Assembly (NCBI RefSeq): GCF_002176815.1
Contig: NZ_CP021648.1
Span: 2,488,001-2,552,000 of the forward strand
Direction: 5' to 3'
Origin: Acidovorax sp. T1
GTDB lineage: Bacteria; Pseudomonadota; Gammaproteobacteria; Burkholderiales; Burkholderiaceae_C
Length of the DNA stretch: 64,000 nucleotides
A program made the translations under genes and the position numbers. The notes beneath the pieces were generated by a model. It ran no database searches and was not told where the DNA came from. It was given only the letters and a program-made list of their open reading frames with translations. The number at the start of each line of letters is the position of its first letter. Position 1 is the first letter of the stretch. Shown here in pieces: positions 8,682 through 18,695 of the stretch.

Positions 8682-8709
8682 GGTGCACGGTGCACGGCGC
8701 ACGGTGCAC
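8682..8709. repeat. four tandem heptamers at a promoter
   Basis: GGTGCAC, GGTGCAC, GGCGCAC and GGTGCAC follow each other without spacing, and the next bases read CTACAATG, giving a TACAAT -10 box at 8711-8716. The array covers where the -35 region should be. It could be an operator array for the ParB-like protein downstream, or a short variable-number repeat. Confidence 0.6.
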
Positions 8710-8750
8710 CTACAATGCCGCCCCTGCCCTGCTCCCCCTATTGCGCGCCC

Positions 8751-9563
8751 ATGAACATCGTCATCAACCAAGACCTTCAAGCCTATATCGATCCGCTGAC
8801 CCCGGAGGAACACGAGTCGCTGGAGCGCAGCCTGCTGGCCGAGGGATGCCGCGACGCCCTGGTGCTGTGGGGCGATGTGCTGGTGGACGGACACAACCGC
8901 TATGGCATCTGCCAAAAGCATGGCCTGCCGTTCCAGACGGTGCAGAACACGCGCTTTCAGTCGATGGAAGACGTGCACCTGTGGATGATCGACCAGCACC
9001 TGGGCCGGCGCAGCGTTTCAGACTTTCAGCGCGGCGTGCTGGCCCTGCGCAAACGCGAGATCGTGGCCGAGCGGCGCGCCGCCTTGGCAGCAGCCGGCCC
9101 TGCGCCAACGCCCACCGTGCACGACACGGCAGGCAACGCCGAGCCCCCGGCCCCAGCCACCCCGGAGCTGGCGCCCGAACCCCTGAACAGCCGCGAGGCC
9201 ATTGCCCGGGCGGCGCGATTGAGCAGCAGCCAGGTGGTGATGATCGAAAAAATCCGCAGGCAGGCGGCGCCCGAAGTGGTGGCTGCCGTCAAGTCCGGCA
9301 CGATCTCGCTCAATGCCGCAGCCGCAGTGGCCAGCCTGCCTGCCGAAGAACAGGTGGCGGCAGCCATCGCCGGCAAGGACGAGCTCAAGCAGGCGGCCAA
9401 GCGCGTGCGTGACGCCAAGCGCAAGCCGCGCGAGGAAACGGTTGCACCAGCAGGTGACGCCGAGCCCGACACGGTGGCCGCCCTGCAGCAACGGGTGGCC
9501 GAGCTGACGGCCGAGAACGCCGCCCTGCGCCAGCAGGTGGCCGCACTCAGCGCGCGGCAGTAA
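8751..9563 (+). CDS. orphan ParB-like nuclease-domain protein
   Basis: A 270-residue protein from the ATG at 8751. The N-terminal ParB-type domain is marked by VLWGDVLVDGHNRYGICQKHG (residues about 41-60), with DVHLWMIDQHLGRRSVSDFQ next. A linker rich in Ala and Pro leads to an HTH-like part (SREAIARAARLSSSQVVMIE). The C-terminal leucine-rich coiled coil has VAELTAENAALRQQVAAL. No ParA gene is adjacent and the element-borne parA/parB pair lies 20 kb away. It is therefore probably a chromosomal DNA-binding regulator and not part of a partition system. The ATG is chosen over an upstream in-frame start at 8604 because the promoter lies between them. Confidence 0.7.
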   Translation: MNIVINQDLQAYIDPLTPEEHESLERSLLAEGCRDALVLWGDVLVDGHNRYGICQKHGLPFQTVQNTRFQSMEDVHLWMIDQHLGRRSVSDFQRGVLALRKREIVAERRAALAAAGPAPTPTVHDTAGNAEPPAPATPELAPEPLNSREAIARAARLSSSQVVMIEKIRRQAAPEVVAAVKSGTISLNAAAAVASLPAEEQVAAAIAGKDELKQAAKRVRDAKRKPREETVAPAGDAEPDTVAALQQRVAELTAENAALRQQVAALSARQ

Positions 9564-9621
9564 CTATACTTTTAATAGCTGCCAGCGCTTGATGCAAAAG
9601 CGCTAGCGGCATATTTCATCT
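9563..9621. repeat. intergenic palindrome, copy between converging genes
   Basis: CAGCGCTTgatgcaAAAGCGCTAG with flanking TTTTAATAGCTG. It fills the space between the stop codons of the ParB-like gene and lgt and may act as their shared terminator. Confidence 0.75.
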
Positions 9622-10455
9622 GGATTTTCGTGGCACATTTCGTGGCGTAACAGGCTGGCGCTGCGCCCACACCCACAGGCCCACGCCGGCCACGATCATC
9701 GGCAGGCACAGCCACTGGCCCATGCTCATGCCCAGCGAGAGCAGCCCCAGGAAGGCATCGGGTTCACGGAAATACTCGGCAATGAAGCGGAACACGCCGT
9801 AACCCACCAAAAACGCCGCTGCCACCTGGCCCTGGCGGCGCTCGCGGCGCGCATACAGCCACAACAGCACAAACAGCAGCAAGCCTTCCAGCAGAAACTG
9901 GTACACCTGCGACGGGTGGCGCGGCTGCATCGAGCCGCTGTGCGCAAAGACCATGCCCCAGGGCAGGTCGGGGCTGGCAAAACGGCCCCACAGCTCGCCA
10001 TTGATGAAATTGCCCACGCGCCCGGCCGCCAGCCCCGTGGGCACGCAGGGCGCCACGAAATCGGCCACCTGCAGCCAGGGGCGCTTGCGCGAATGGGCAA
10101 ACCACAGCATCGCCGCAATCACGCCCAGCAACCCACCATGAAAGCTCATCCCGCCCTGCCACACGGCAAAAATCTCCAGGGGATGGGTAAGGTAGTAACC
10201 CGGCTTGTAGAACAGGCAGTAGCCCAGCCGCCCCCCGGCCACCACGCCGACCACGCCCAGAAAAAGAATGTCCTCGACATCCCTGCGTGACCAGGCGCCC
10301 GGCCCGGTGATGGACGCAAAGGGTTCATGGCGCAGGCGGCGCATGCCCAGCAGCATGAACAGGCCAAAGGCGGCGAGATAAGTCAGGCCATACCAGTGCA
10401 CGGCCAAGGGGCCGATCTGCAGGGCAACGGGGTCGATGTGGGGGTAGGTCAGCAT
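9616..10455 (-). CDS. lgt: prolipoprotein diacylglyceryl transferase
   Basis: Polytopic inner-membrane enzyme of 279 residues that moves a diacylglyceryl group from phosphatidylglycerol to the lipobox cysteine of prolipoproteins. The family signature [14 protein letters not shown] is near residue 145. [14 protein letters not shown] and the N-terminal [17 protein letters not shown] helix are also typical. The C-terminal membrane segments end at WVWAQRQ. Length and hydrophobic pattern match the family. It is a single gene, converging with the ParB-like gene over a palindromic repeat. Confidence 0.96.
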   Translation of the reverse strand: MLTYPHIDPVALQIGPLAVHWYGLTYLAAFGLFMLLGMRRLRHEPFASITGPGAWSRRDVEDILFLGVVGVVAGGRLGYCLFYKPGYYLTHPLEIFAVWQGGMSFHGGLLGVIAAMLWFAHSRKRPWLQVADFVAPCVPTGLAAGRVGNFINGELWGRFASPDLPWGMVFAHSGSMQPRHPSQVYQFLLEGLLLFVLLWLYARRERRQGQVAAAFLVGYGVFRFIAEYFREPDAFLGLLSLGMSMGQWLCLPMIVAGVGLWVWAQRQPVTPRNVPRKSR

Positions 10456-10537
10456 GGTGGGCGGTATTGTGCCCGGCGCGACGCGGCGGAGCGGGAACCT
10501 GGACGGTAATGCCTGGCAATTGCAAGGAAAATTGCCC

Positions 10538-10578
10538 CTCAGCGCATATACACCAAGCGCTTCAAGCTATCAATAAAA
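10538..10578. repeat. partial intergenic palindrome
   Basis: CCAAGCGCTTCAAGCTATCAA is one arm and the tail of the recurrent repeat, between lgt and ilvD. Confidence 0.5.
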
Positions 10579-10583
10579 GAGCA

Positions 10584-10613
10584 CCAAAAAAAGAAAACCC
10601 ACCAGCGGGTGGG
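10584..10613 (-). terminator. terminator after ilvD
   Basis: On the minus strand CCCACC-cgct-GGTGGG (10598-10613) is followed by TTTTCTTTTTTT, a good intrinsic terminator 42 bases past the ilvD stop. Confidence 0.75.
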
Positions 10614-10655
10614 CCGGCGGGTTTTGGCAGGCGGCGCCTGGGCGCCGGGGCAGTG

Positions 10656-12512
10656 TCAGTCCAGCAGCGACAGGTCGCGCACGGCGCCCTTGTCGGCCGA
10701 CATCACCAGTTTGGCATAGGCCTTGAGGGCGGCGGACACCTTGCGCGGCCGTGGCTGCGCGGGCTTCCAGCCCAGCTTGTCCTGCTCGGCTCGGCGCTTG
10801 GCCAGTTCTTCGTCCGACACCAGCACGTTGATGGAGCGGTTGGGAATGTCGATGCGGATGCGGTCGCCATTGCGTACCAGGCCAATCGCGCCACCGGCAG
10901 CGGCCTCGGGCGAGGCATGGCCGATGGACAGGCCCGAGGTGCCGCCGGAGAAGCGCCCATCGGTCAGCAACGCGCAGGCCTTGCCCAGGCCCTTGGACTT
11001 GATGTAGCTGGTGGGGTACAGCATCTCCTGCATGCCGGGGCCGCCCTTGGGGCCTTCGTAGCGCACGATCACCACGTCACCAGCCTTCACCTTGTCGTTC
11101 AGAATATTGGCCACGGCCTCGTCCTGCGACTCGGTCACATGGGCTGTGCCTTCAAACACCAGCAGCGCGTCGTCCACGCCAGCGGTCTTGACCACGCAGC
11201 CGTCCAGCGCGATGTTGCCACGCAGCACGGCCAAGCCGCCCTCTTGCGAGAAGGCGTGGTCGCCCGAGCGGATGCAGCCCTTGGCGCGGTCCAGGTCGAG
11301 GCTGGGCCAGCGTGCGTTCTGGCTGAACGCCACCTGCGTGGGGATGCCGCCGGGGCCAGCCATGTAGAAGGTCTTGACCGCGTCCGATGGGTTGCGGGCA
11401 ATGTCCCATTCGTCCAGCGCGTCCTTCATGGTTTTGGCGTGCACGGTAGGCGTGTCGGTGTGCAGCTTGCCGGCCCGGTCCAGCTCGCCCAGGATGGCCA
11501 TGATGCCGCCCGCGCGGTGCACGTCTTCGATGTGGTACTTGTCGGTGTTGGGCGCCACCTTGCACAGCTGCGGCACCAGGCGCGAAAGGCGGTCGATGTC
11601 GGCCATCGTGAAGTCGATTTCGGCCTCTTGCGCGATCGCCAGGATGTGCAGGATGGTGTTGGTCGAGCCGCCCATGGCGATGTCCAGCGTCATGGCGTTT
11701 TCGAACGCCTTGAAGCCCATCGAGCGTGGCAACACGCTGTGGTCATCTTGTTCGTAGTGGCGCTTGCACAGTTCCACCACCAGACGGCCGGCGCGTTTGA
11801 AGAGCTGCTCACGGTCGGCGTGCGTCGCCACCACCGTGCCATTGCCAGGCAGCGAAAGGCCCAGCGCTTCGGTCAGGCAGTTCATCGAATTGGCGGTGAA
11901 CATGCCCGAACACGAGCCGCAAGTCGGGCAGGCAGAGCGCTCGATTTCGGCCACGTCGGCGTCAGACACCTTGTCATCCGCCGCCATCACCATGGCGTCA
12001 ATCAGGTCGAGCTTCTTGAAGGTGACGGCATGGGTGGTGGGGTCGGTCTTGTTGACCTTGCCAGCCTCCATGGGGCCGCCCGAAACAAACACCACGGGAA
12101 TGTTCAGCCGCATGGCCGCCATCAGCATGCCGGGCGTGATTTTGTCGCAGTTGGAGATGCACACCATGGCATCGGCGCAGTGCGCGTTGACCATGTATTC
12201 GACCGAGTCCGCAATGATGTCGCGGCTGGGCAGCGAATACAGCATGCCGTCGTGGCCCATGGCGATGCCGTCATCCACGGCGATGGTGTTGAACTCCTTG
12301 GCCACACCGCCTGCCGCTTCGATCTCGCGGGCGACGAGCTGGCCCAGATCTTTCAGGTGCACATGGCCGGGCACGAACTGGGTGAACGAATTGACCACCG
12401 CAATGATGGGCTTTTGAAAATCGTCGTCCTTCATGCCGGTGGCACGCCAGAGCGAACGCGCACCTGCCATGTTGCGACCGGCAGTGGAGGTTTTTGAGCG
12501 GTAAACAGGCAT
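10656..12512 (-). CDS. ilvD: dihydroxy-acid dehydratase
   Basis: A 618-residue iron-sulfur enzyme of valine, isoleucine and CoA biosynthesis that dehydrates dihydroxy-acids to 2-keto acids. It starts with [20 protein letters not shown]. The cluster and Mg ligands are visible in [12 protein letters not shown] (near residue 122) and [19 protein letters not shown] (near 195). The C-terminal signature [19 protein letters not shown] is near residue 515. Length is normal for the family. The downstream intrinsic terminator suggests a separate transcript that does not include lgt. Confidence 0.97.
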   Translation of the reverse strand: MPVYRSKTSTAGRNMAGARSLWRATGMKDDDFQKPIIAVVNSFTQFVPGHVHLKDLGQLVAREIEAAGGVAKEFNTIAVDDGIAMGHDGMLYSLPSRDIIADSVEYMVNAHCADAMVCISNCDKITPGMLMAAMRLNIPVVFVSGGPMEAGKVNKTDPTTHAVTFKKLDLIDAMVMAADDKVSDADVAEIERSACPTCGSCSGMFTANSMNCLTEALGLSLPGNGTVVATHADREQLFKRAGRLVVELCKRHYEQDDHSVLPRSMGFKAFENAMTLDIAMGGSTNTILHILAIAQEAEIDFTMADIDRLSRLVPQLCKVAPNTDKYHIEDVHRAGGIMAILGELDRAGKLHTDTPTVHAKTMKDALDEWDIARNPSDAVKTFYMAGPGGIPTQVAFSQNARWPSLDLDRAKGCIRSGDHAFSQEGGLAVLRGNIALDGCVVKTAGVDDALLVFEGTAHVTESQDEAVANILNDKVKAGDVVIVRYEGPKGGPGMQEMLYPTSYIKSKGLGKACALLTDGRFSGGTSGLSIGHASPEAAAGGAIGLVRNGDRIRIDIPNRSINVLVSDEELAKRRAEQDKLGWKPAQPRPRKVSAALKAYAKLVMSADKGAVRDLSLLD

Positions 12513-12600
12513 CGTGATGTGTGGTAAAGGGTTACTCGGGAATCAGGGGCAATGTATGGGCAATTATCTCTGCGGGGGTTACCCCGCGATACCACAAGGC

Positions 12601-12843
12601 CTAACGCGGCTTGCGCGGCTGAATGCCCAGCGCTTCCTTGTGCTTGTTGATGCGGTCCTGCTTGCGCTGGTCCATCTTTTCCATGGCCTTGCGCTTGGTG
12701 TAACCCGTGGCGTCGGCCCATGCCCACCACAGGGCCGTGATGGCAAACGGCGACAGCACCCACCACCATGACCACGCGGCAACCGGTTCGATTTCAAGGT
12801 ATTTCAGCAACGCCAGAACAAGACCGAGGCCCAACAGGTACAT
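12601..12843 (-). CDS. small Trp-rich membrane protein, TIGR04438 family
   Basis: An 80-residue protein from MYLLGLGLVLALLKYLE. A single N-terminal membrane segment is followed by the Trp-rich stretch AAWSWWWVLSPF and ALWWAWADATGYTKRKAMEK, then a basic soluble tail. This is the pattern of TIGR04438, a small family of unknown function in betaproteobacteria. In-frame ATGs at 12864 and 12903 would lengthen the N-terminus; 12843 fits the family start. It lies 88 bases from ilvD on the same strand and diverges from the cytochrome c gene. Confidence 0.8.
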   Translation of the reverse strand: MYLLGLGLVLALLKYLEIEPVAAWSWWWVLSPFAITALWWAWADATGYTKRKAMEKMDQRKQDRINKHKEALGIQPRKPR

Positions 12844-12960
12844 CTTCAACTCCAAAAAACGCATATTCGATGAATGAATTGACAAAAGACATGGAAACGT
12901 CAACCCAAATCACTACAATTTCGTTATAAGCACTGTAACCTAACCTCAGGAAACTCCACC

Positions 12961-13266
12961 ATGAAACGCACCCTGATCGCTCTTGCCATGACACTGTCGG
13001 TCGCAGCCCCCGCAATGGCCGATCTGGCATTGGCCACGTCGAAGAATTGCATGGCATGCCATGCAGTGGACAAGAAAATGGTCGGCCCCTCGTACAAGGA
13101 TGTGGCTGCCAAGTACGCCGGCCAAAAGGACGCGGTGGACAAGCTGGCCGCCAAGATTGTCAAGGGTGGTTCTGGCGTGTGGGGCCCCGTTCCCATGCCC
13201 GCGAATGCACAGGTCAATGAAGCAGACGCCAAGAAACTGGCTGCCTGGGTTCTGACGCAAAAGTAA
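12961..13266 (+). CDS. class I cytochrome c (c-551/c-552 type)
   Basis: A 101-residue periplasmic electron carrier. Residues 1-20 (MKRTLIALAMTLSVAAPAMA) are a Sec signal. The heme attachment motif CMACH is at about residues 30-34, and the sixth ligand Met is in GPVPMPANAQV. Length and layout match small soluble cytochromes c-551/c-552 that feed oxidases or denitrification enzymes. The ribosome binding site AGGAAA lies about 10 bases before the ATG. It is a single gene followed by a strong terminator. Confidence 0.93.
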   Translation: MKRTLIALAMTLSVAAPAMADLALATSKNCMACHAVDKKMVGPSYKDVAAKYAGQKDAVDKLAAKIVKGGSGVWGPVPMPANAQVNEADAKKLAAWVLTQK

Positions 13267-13308
13267 TTCGGCAATGTGCCGCTGCAGAGCGCACGCTCTG
13301 CATCCTCT

Positions 13309-13345
13309 GGCCGCGCTTTCCCTCTGGGAGCGCGGCCTTTGTTTT
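13309..13345 (+). terminator. terminator after cytochrome c
   Basis: GGCCGCGCT (13309-13317) and AGCGCGGCC (13329-13337) form a nine-pair stem followed by TTTGTTTT. A smaller hairpin, GCAGAGC/GCTCTGC, precedes it. Confidence 0.85.
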
Positions 13346-13359
13346 GGAAGCGCTCCTTC

Positions 13360-13827
13360 TCACACGATGCTGCTTCCCGGACGCGCCCGCAGCTGTTGCT
13401 CCAGTTGCCCCACATAGGCAGCCGTGGAGTTGTCCGATTCTTCAGCCCTTGCGGTCAGGCGGGACTCCAGGTTGTTCAGCCGCTCCAGCAACGCTGCCTG
13501 GGCCTGCACATGCTGGGCTTCGAGAAAGCTGCGCAGCTCGGTAAAACGCGACGCTTCGGCCTTGTCGGCCAGTTCGCGCTGCGCCTGCATTTCCTTGGTA
13601 TGGCGGCGTGCATCCATCAGCACCGAGCCCTGCAAGGAAAGCACATAGGCCACACCGAACACACCCAACAGCGCGGTCAGCCCCAGCATCAGCAAGCCCA
13701 GGGGGGCCTCGAAGGTCATCAGCCCTACCGACACCATGGAAGACGCTGCCAGCAGTTCCCAGTTCAGCGCAGCCAGGGCGGTGATGGCCAGCACGATGAT
13801 GAGCAAGATGGTCGATCGCATTTGCAT
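13360..13827 (-). CDS. membrane protein with C-terminal coiled coil, function unknown
   Basis: A 155-residue protein. Two hydrophobic helices (residues about 5-27 and 38-66) give an inner-membrane hairpin, and the layout resembles LapA/DUF1049-type proteins. The rest, from residue about 75, is charged and helical (MQAQRELADKAEASRF, LLERLNNLESRLTARAEE), a probable cytoplasmic coiled coil. It converges with the cytochrome c gene, and the acs tail duplication lies upstream. No catalytic motif is visible, so a structural or tethering role is only a guess. Confidence 0.7.
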   Translation of the reverse strand: MQMRSTILLIIVLAITALAALNWELLAASSMVSVGLMTFEAPLGLLMLGLTALLGVFGVAYVLSLQGSVLMDARRHTKEMQAQRELADKAEASRFTELRSFLEAQHVQAQAALLERLNNLESRLTARAEESDNSTAAYVGQLEQQLRARPGSSIV

Positions 13828-13919
13828 AAAAGTACTCCAGTAAACAAACGACGTCCCAGTCGATATGGCCGGGATGCGGGTGTTGTGTTGTACCTCATGC
13901 CCACCTGACGCACGCAGGA

Positions 13920-13978
13920 AAATCCCGCAAGCGCTGCGCGCTGGCGCCTTTCGGCGCCTTCTGGATCAGTTGGTCTGC
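13920..13978. repeat. 59-bp direct repeat, distal copy
   Basis: Identical over 59 bases to 14057-14115. It contains the hairpin GGCGCC-ttt-cGGCGCC and, on the minus strand, the last codons and stop of acs (CAGACCAACTGA). The spacing between copies is 137 bases. Confidence 0.85.
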
Positions 13979-14056
13979 CGGCTTCGATGATGAGCGGTGA
14001 ACGAGCGACGAGGATTTTGTGGCCACATCACATCGCTGCGCGATATGAGTGTCCAC

Positions 14057-14115
14057 AAATCCCGCAAGCGCTGCGCGCTGGCGCCTTTCGGCGCCTTCTG
14101 GATCAGTTGGTCTGC
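14057..14115. repeat. 59-bp direct repeat, acs-proximal copy
   Basis: This copy overlaps the acs stop codon at 14103-14105 and carries the same GGCGCC hairpin. The region 13828-14102 holds no gene; it holds the two copies and their 78-base spacer. Confidence 0.85.
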
Positions 14116-16097
14116 GACAACTGATCCAGAATTGCGGGATTTTCCAGCGTGCTGGTGTCCTGCGTGATGGCTTCGCCCTTGGCGATGCTGCGCAGCAGGC
14201 GGCGCATGATCTTGCCGCTGCGGGTCTTGGGCAGGTTGTCGCCAAAGCGGATGTCCTTGGGCTTGGCAATGGGGCCGATTTCCTTGGCCACCCAGTTGCG
14301 CAACTCGTTGGCGATCTGCTTGGCTTCCTCGCCCGTGGGGCGCGAGCGCTTGAGCACCACGAAGGCGCAAATCGCCTCGCCGGTCAGATCGTCCGGGCGG
14401 CCCACCACGGCGGCCTCGGCCACCAGGTCGGTCTTGGAGACCAGCGCCGATTCGATTTCCATCGTGCCCATGCGGTGGCCCGAGACGTTGAGCACGTCGT
14501 CGATGCGGCCCGTGATGCGGAAATAACCGCGGTCGGCGCTGCGCACGGCGCCATCGCCCGCCAGGTAGTAGCCCTTGAGTTCTTCGGGGAAATAGCTCTT
14601 CTTGAAGCGCTCGGGGTCGTTCCAGATGGTGCGGATCATGCTGGGCCAGGGGCGTTTGATGACCAAAATACCGCCCGCGCCATTGGCCACGTCGTTCCCC
14701 GTTTCGTCCACGATGGCAGCGGTGATGCCGGGCAGTGGCAGCGTGCAGCTGCCGGGCACCAGCGGCGTGGCGCCGGGCAGCGGCGTGATGACGTGGCCGC
14801 CGGTTTCGGTTTGCCAGAAGGTGTCCACGATGGGGCAACGCTCGCCACCCACATGTTTGTAGTACCACATCCAGGCTTCTGGGTTGATGGGCTCGCCCAC
14901 GCTGCCCAGGATGCGCAGGCTCGACAGATCGGAGCGCGCGGGGTGCACCGCCGCATCGCCCTCAGCCGCCTTGATGAGCGAGCGGATGGCGGTGGGGGCG
15001 GTGTAGAAAATGGAGCACTTGTGGCGCTCGATCATCTGCCAGAAGCGCCCGGCGTTCGGGAACGTGGGGATGCCCTCAAAGATGATCTGCGTGGCGCCCG
15101 CGGCCAGCGGGCCGTAGGTGACATAGGTGTGGCCCGTGATCCAGCCGATGTCGGCCGTGCACCAGAAGATGTCGTCGGCGCGCAGGTCGAACGTCCAGTC
15201 CATGGTGAGCTTGGCCCACAGCAGGTAGCCGCCCGTGCTGTGCTGTACGCCCTTGGGTTTGCCGGTGGAGCCCGAGGTGTAGAGGATGAACAGCGGGTGC
15301 TCGGCGCCCACGGCCACGGGCGGGCAGTCGGTGCTCTGTCCGGCCAGCGCCTGGGCGAAGGTCTTGTCGCGCCCCGCGACCATGTTGCACGCCGTGGGAG
15401 TGCGCTCGTACACAAACACGTTGCGCAGGGTGTCGCAACCGCCCGTGGCCAGCGCTTCGTCAATGATGGCCTTGAGCGGCAACTCCTTGCCGCCGCGCAT
15501 CTGGTAGTTGGCCGTGATGATGGCCACGGCACCCGCATCCATCACACGCTCGTGCACCGCCTTGGCGCTGAAGCCGCCAAACACCACGCTGTGCGTGGCG
15601 CCAATGCGCGCACAGGCCTGCATGGCAATGACGCCCTCGATCGTCATGGGCATGTAGATCAGCACGCGGTCGCCCTTTTCCACCCCGTGGGCCTTGAGGG
15701 CGTTGGCAAACTGGCTCACGCGGGCCAGCAGTTCCTTGTAGGTGATGCGGGTCACCGCGCCGTCGTCGGCCTCGAAAATGATGGCCGTCTTGTTTTCGGT
15801 GGGGGTGCCGATGTGGCGGTCCAGGCAGTTGGCCGATGCGTTGAGTTCGCCGTCGGCAAACCACTGGAAGAACGGCGCATTCGATTCATCCAGCGTGCGG
15901 GTGAAGGGCTTGGTCCACTGCAGGTTCTCGCGCGCCAGGCGGGCCCAGAAGCCTTCGAAATCCTTGTCGGCCTCGGCACACAGCGCCTCGTAACCGGCCA
16001 TGCCCGAAATGCGGGCGGCTTTGACCACGGCATCCGAGGGCGGGAATACGCGGTTTTCAACCAGCACGGACTCGATAGAGGAATGGGGCGAACTCAT
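14103..16097 (-). CDS. acs: acetyl-CoA synthetase (acetate--CoA ligase)
   Basis: A 664-residue AMP-forming enzyme that activates acetate to acetyl-CoA. The start at 16097 ([18 protein letters not shown]) has AGGAGA 9 bases upstream; a longer in-frame start at 16190 lacks one. The adenylate loop [14 protein letters not shown], the substrate-pocket region [13 protein letters not shown] ([17 protein letters not shown]), the hinge [13 protein letters not shown] and the C-terminal [13 protein letters not shown] with the lysine that is acetylated in Acs regulation are all present. It stands alone. Its last codons are part of a 59-bp unit repeated downstream. Confidence 0.96.
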   Translation of the reverse strand: MSSPHSSIESVLVENRVFPPSDAVVKAARISGMAGYEALCAEADKDFEGFWARLARENLQWTKPFTRTLDESNAPFFQWFADGELNASANCLDRHIGTPTENKTAIIFEADDGAVTRITYKELLARVSQFANALKAHGVEKGDRVLIYMPMTIEGVIAMQACARIGATHSVVFGGFSAKAVHERVMDAGAVAIITANYQMRGGKELPLKAIIDEALATGGCDTLRNVFVYERTPTACNMVAGRDKTFAQALAGQSTDCPPVAVGAEHPLFILYTSGSTGKPKGVQHSTGGYLLWAKLTMDWTFDLRADDIFWCTADIGWITGHTYVTYGPLAAGATQIIFEGIPTFPNAGRFWQMIERHKCSIFYTAPTAIRSLIKAAEGDAAVHPARSDLSSLRILGSVGEPINPEAWMWYYKHVGGERCPIVDTFWQTETGGHVITPLPGATPLVPGSCTLPLPGITAAIVDETGNDVANGAGGILVIKRPWPSMIRTIWNDPERFKKSYFPEELKGYYLAGDGAVRSADRGYFRITGRIDDVLNVSGHRMGTMEIESALVSKTDLVAEAAVVGRPDDLTGEAICAFVVLKRSRPTGEEAKQIANELRNWVAKEIGPIAKPKDIRFGDNLPKTRSGKIMRRLLRSIAKGEAITQDTSTLENPAILDQLSQTN

Positions 16098-16238
16098 GGT
16101 GTTGTCTCCTGGGTCTGATGGAACTGGGCGGTACTGTCTGCCACCCCACTTACAAGCCACTGACGGGCATTCAGCTGACAGCATGTTCATACGCGCGCCC
16201 TAAAATCCGGCGTCTTTCCATTTCCTGCACAGTTCTTC

Positions 16239-16838
16239 ATGTCCACCCCAACGCCCAAAGCCCCGTCTCCCCTGCGCCCCCTGCCCGCGCTGATCTTTGC
16301 CAGCCGCTGGCTGCAGTTGCCGCTTTACCTCGGGTTGATTGCGGCGCAGGCCGTGTATGTGTGGCATTTTCTGCTGGAGCTGTCGCACCTGGTCGAGGCC
16401 GTGTTTGGCAACCAGGCAGCGCTGCAGGCCCTGGTGACCAGCATCGGCTACAAGCCCGAGGTGCAGATCACCTCGCTGAACGAAACCGTGATCATGCTGG
16501 TCGTGCTGGCGCTGATCGACGTGGTGATGATTTCCAACCTGCTCATCATGGTGATCGTGGGCGGCTATGAAACCTTTGTGAGCCGGCTGGGCCTGGACGA
16601 CCACCCCGACCAGCCCGAGTGGCTGGGGCATGTGAATGCCTCGGTGCTGAAGGTGAAACTGGGCCTATCGATCATCGGCATCAGCTCCATCCACCTGCTC
16701 AAGACCTTCATCAACGCCGCCAATTACGACGTGAAGGTGCTGATGTGGCAGACCATCATCCATGTGGTCTTTCTGGGCAGCGCACTGGCCATTGCCTACA
16801 CCGACAAGTTGCTCAGCAGCGGCCACGACAAGCATTGA
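16239..16838 (+). CDS. UPF0114/YqhA-type membrane protein (TIGR00645)
   Basis: A 199-residue inner-membrane protein with about four hydrophobic segments. The family core is clear: [19 protein letters not shown] at the N-terminus, [21 protein letters not shown] in the middle, then [20 protein letters not shown]. The function of the family is unknown. It diverges from acs and ends in a palindromic repeat with a T-tract that can serve as terminator. Confidence 0.88.
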   Translation: MSTPTPKAPSPLRPLPALIFASRWLQLPLYLGLIAAQAVYVWHFLLELSHLVEAVFGNQAALQALVTSIGYKPEVQITSLNETVIMLVVLALIDVVMISNLLIMVIVGGYETFVSRLGLDDHPDQPEWLGHVNASVLKVKLGLSIIGISSIHLLKTFINAANYDVKVLMWQTIIHVVFLGSALAIAYTDKLLSSGHDKH

Positions 16839-16860
16839 GCCGTGATTTTTAGCGAAATTG

Positions 16861-16900
16861 GCTGCTAGCGCTTATAGGTAAAGCGCTAGCAGCTATTTTT
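16861..16900 (+). repeat. intergenic palindrome with terminator-like tail
   Basis: Perfect 13-base arms GCTGCTAGCGCTT and AAGCGCTAGCAGC are followed by TATTTTTTT. This is the best-preserved copy in the window and probably terminates the yqhA-type transcript. Confidence 0.85.
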
Positions 16901-17031
16901 TTGATAGCAATTGTACTTTGGGGTAAAAGCACCACCTGCCCTGCGGCGGCATCGGGTGGCGGCGCATCGATGCCACATGCCACGCCCGTACGCCCGCTCG
17001 CGCCTATACGCCATTTCGAATAACCAGTGTT

Positions 17032-17060
17032 TTGACTCAAAAACACTTAATTCATATACT
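17032..17060 (+). promoter_or_regulatory. sigma-70-type promoter for proVWX
   Basis: TTGACT (17032-17037) and TATACT (17055-17060) are separated by 17 bases in an AT-rich patch. Transcription would start near 17067 and leave a leader of about 370 bases before proV. No gene is seen between 16901 and 17438. Confidence 0.6.
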
Positions 17061-17438
17061 TCGAGGCTGATTCACAACCTGCAACGCAGGTAATTCTTCC
17101 CACCCGGGATGAAATGTCTCACTGGCGTGGCCCTTGCGGTCGCTCCAGCCCGCCGAAGTTTCGGCCCTGATGCCCCGCCACCGCGCCTGCGCCCGGTGGC
17201 AGCCGTGGTCCAAGCGCCCTCCCCCGAGGTCTGCTGGAACACACCCCAGGCCCTTGCGCACCACCTTGCGTGCCATTCGGGCCAGCCTGGCATTGCCAAG
17301 GTTCTTCTGTCTCGTGCCGACCTGTGCTGATCGCAGCCAGGCCCGGCCGCCGCATCAGGGTTGCGCTTGGGTTTCGAACCTGTCCGCCCATGGCGGGCAA
17401 GGCTGTGTTCCACCCATTCAACGAGGAGATCCACCAGC

Positions 17439-18695
17439 GTGGCCAAAAAAATCACCATCGACCATGTGTTCAAAGTCTTCGGCGATGCACCGCACAAGGC
17501 CCTGGAACTTGTCCGCCAGGGCTGCAGCAAGCAGGAAATTTTGGAGCGCACCGGCCACTCCATCGGCGTTTTCGACGCCACTTTCACCATCGAAGCGGGT
17601 GAAATTTTCGTGGTCATGGGCCTGTCGGGATCGGGAAAATCCACGCTGGTGCGCCTGCTCAACCTATTGATCGAGCCCACCGCCGGCCGCATTCTGGTGG
17701 ACGGCACCGACATCAGCAGCCTGACCAGCGGGCAATTGCGCGCACTGCGGCGCAAGGACATCAGCATGGTGTTCCAGTCCTTCGCGCTGATGCCGCACAT
17801 GAACGTGCTCGACAACACCGCCCTGGGGCTGGAGCTGGCGGGCGTGGGCCGGGCCGAGCGCCAGGCGCAGGCCGCACTGGCGCTGGAGCAGGTGGGCCTG
17901 GCCAGCTGGGGCACCAGCTATCCCGACGAGCTCTCGGGCGGCATGCAGCAGCGCGTGGGCCTGGCGCGCGCGCTGGCGTCCGATCCGTCCATCCTGCTCA
18001 TGGACGAGGCGTTCTCGGCGCTCGACCCCATCATCCGCACCGAAATGCAAAGCGAGCTGCTGCGCCTGCAGCAGGTCAGGCGGCGCACCATCGTCTTCAT
18101 CTCGCACGACCTGGACGAGGCCATGCGCATCGGCGACCGCATCGCCATCATGAAAGACGGCCAGGTGGTGCAGGTGGGCACGCCCGACGACATCCTGCGC
18201 AACCCGGCCAACGACTATGTGCGCAGCTTTGTGCGCGGCGTGGATGCAGCGGCCGTGTTCAAGGCCGGCGACATTGCGCGCGAGCGCTTCACGGTGGTGT
18301 CCGAGCACAGTGACCGCGGCTCGCGCGCCGCGCTCAAGCAGCTGGAAGACCAGGACCGCGACTTTGCCTATGTGGTCAGCCCCACGCAGCGCTACCTGGG
18401 CACCGTGTCGGCCGATTCGCTGCGCACCGCGCTCGACGGCCATGTCGGGCCGCTGGGCCTGCAACACGCCTTCTTGCCCGGCGTGGAGGCGATTGACGCC
18501 GACATGCCCGTGGCCGGCCTGTTTGGCCAGGTCGCGCAGGCGCCCTGCGCCCTGCCGGTGGTGGGGCCGCAAGGCCAGTTTCAGGGCGCCATCAGCAAAA
18601 CCACCCTGTTGAAATTTCTGGACCGCGACACACCGCCGGTTCCGCCCTCCCCACCGCCCGTGGAAACCACGGCCCATGAAAGGAGCTTCGCATGA
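17439..18695 (+). CDS. proV: glycine betaine/proline ABC transporter, ATP-binding subunit
   Basis: A 418-residue ATPase from a GTG at 17439, preceded by GAGGAG. An upstream in-frame ATG at 17361 is less likely because [15 protein letters not shown] is the normal beginning. Walker A is GLSGSGKST (near residue 62), the signature is [15 protein letters not shown] and Walker B is [13 protein letters not shown]. The C-terminal third is a CBS-like regulatory region ([20 protein letters not shown]). It powers uptake of compatible solutes under osmotic stress. Its TGA overlaps the proW ATG. Confidence 0.93.
   Translation: MAKKITIDHVFKVFGDAPHKALELVRQGCSKQEILERTGHSIGVFDATFTIEAGEIFVVMGLSGSGKSTLVRLLNLLIEPTAGRILVDGTDISSLTSGQLRALRRKDISMVFQSFALMPHMNVLDNTALGLELAGVGRAERQAQAALALEQVGLASWGTSYPDELSGGMQQRVGLARALASDPSILLMDEAFSALDPIIRTEMQSELLRLQQVRRRTIVFISHDLDEAMRIGDRIAIMKDGQVVQVGTPDDILRNPANDYVRSFVRGVDAAAVFKAGDIARERFTVVSEHSDRGSRAALKQLEDQDRDFAYVVSPTQRYLGTVSADSLRTALDGHVGPLGLQHAFLPGVEAIDADMPVAGLFGQVAQAPCALPVVGPQGQFQGAISKTTLLKFLDRDTPPVPPSPPPVETTAHERSFA

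Noticed and set aside
8751..9563. Plasmid or second element partition system
   Set aside because: No parA, replication or mobility genes are near this ParB-like gene, and housekeeping genes lie on both sides.
10467..12497. Long plus-strand open frame antisense to ilvD
   Set aside because: The minus-strand frame carries all dihydroxy-acid dehydratase motifs; the antisense frame has none.
14049..16118. Long plus-strand open frame antisense to acs
   Set aside because: It is rich in His, Arg and Gly with no family features, while acs is complete on the minus strand.
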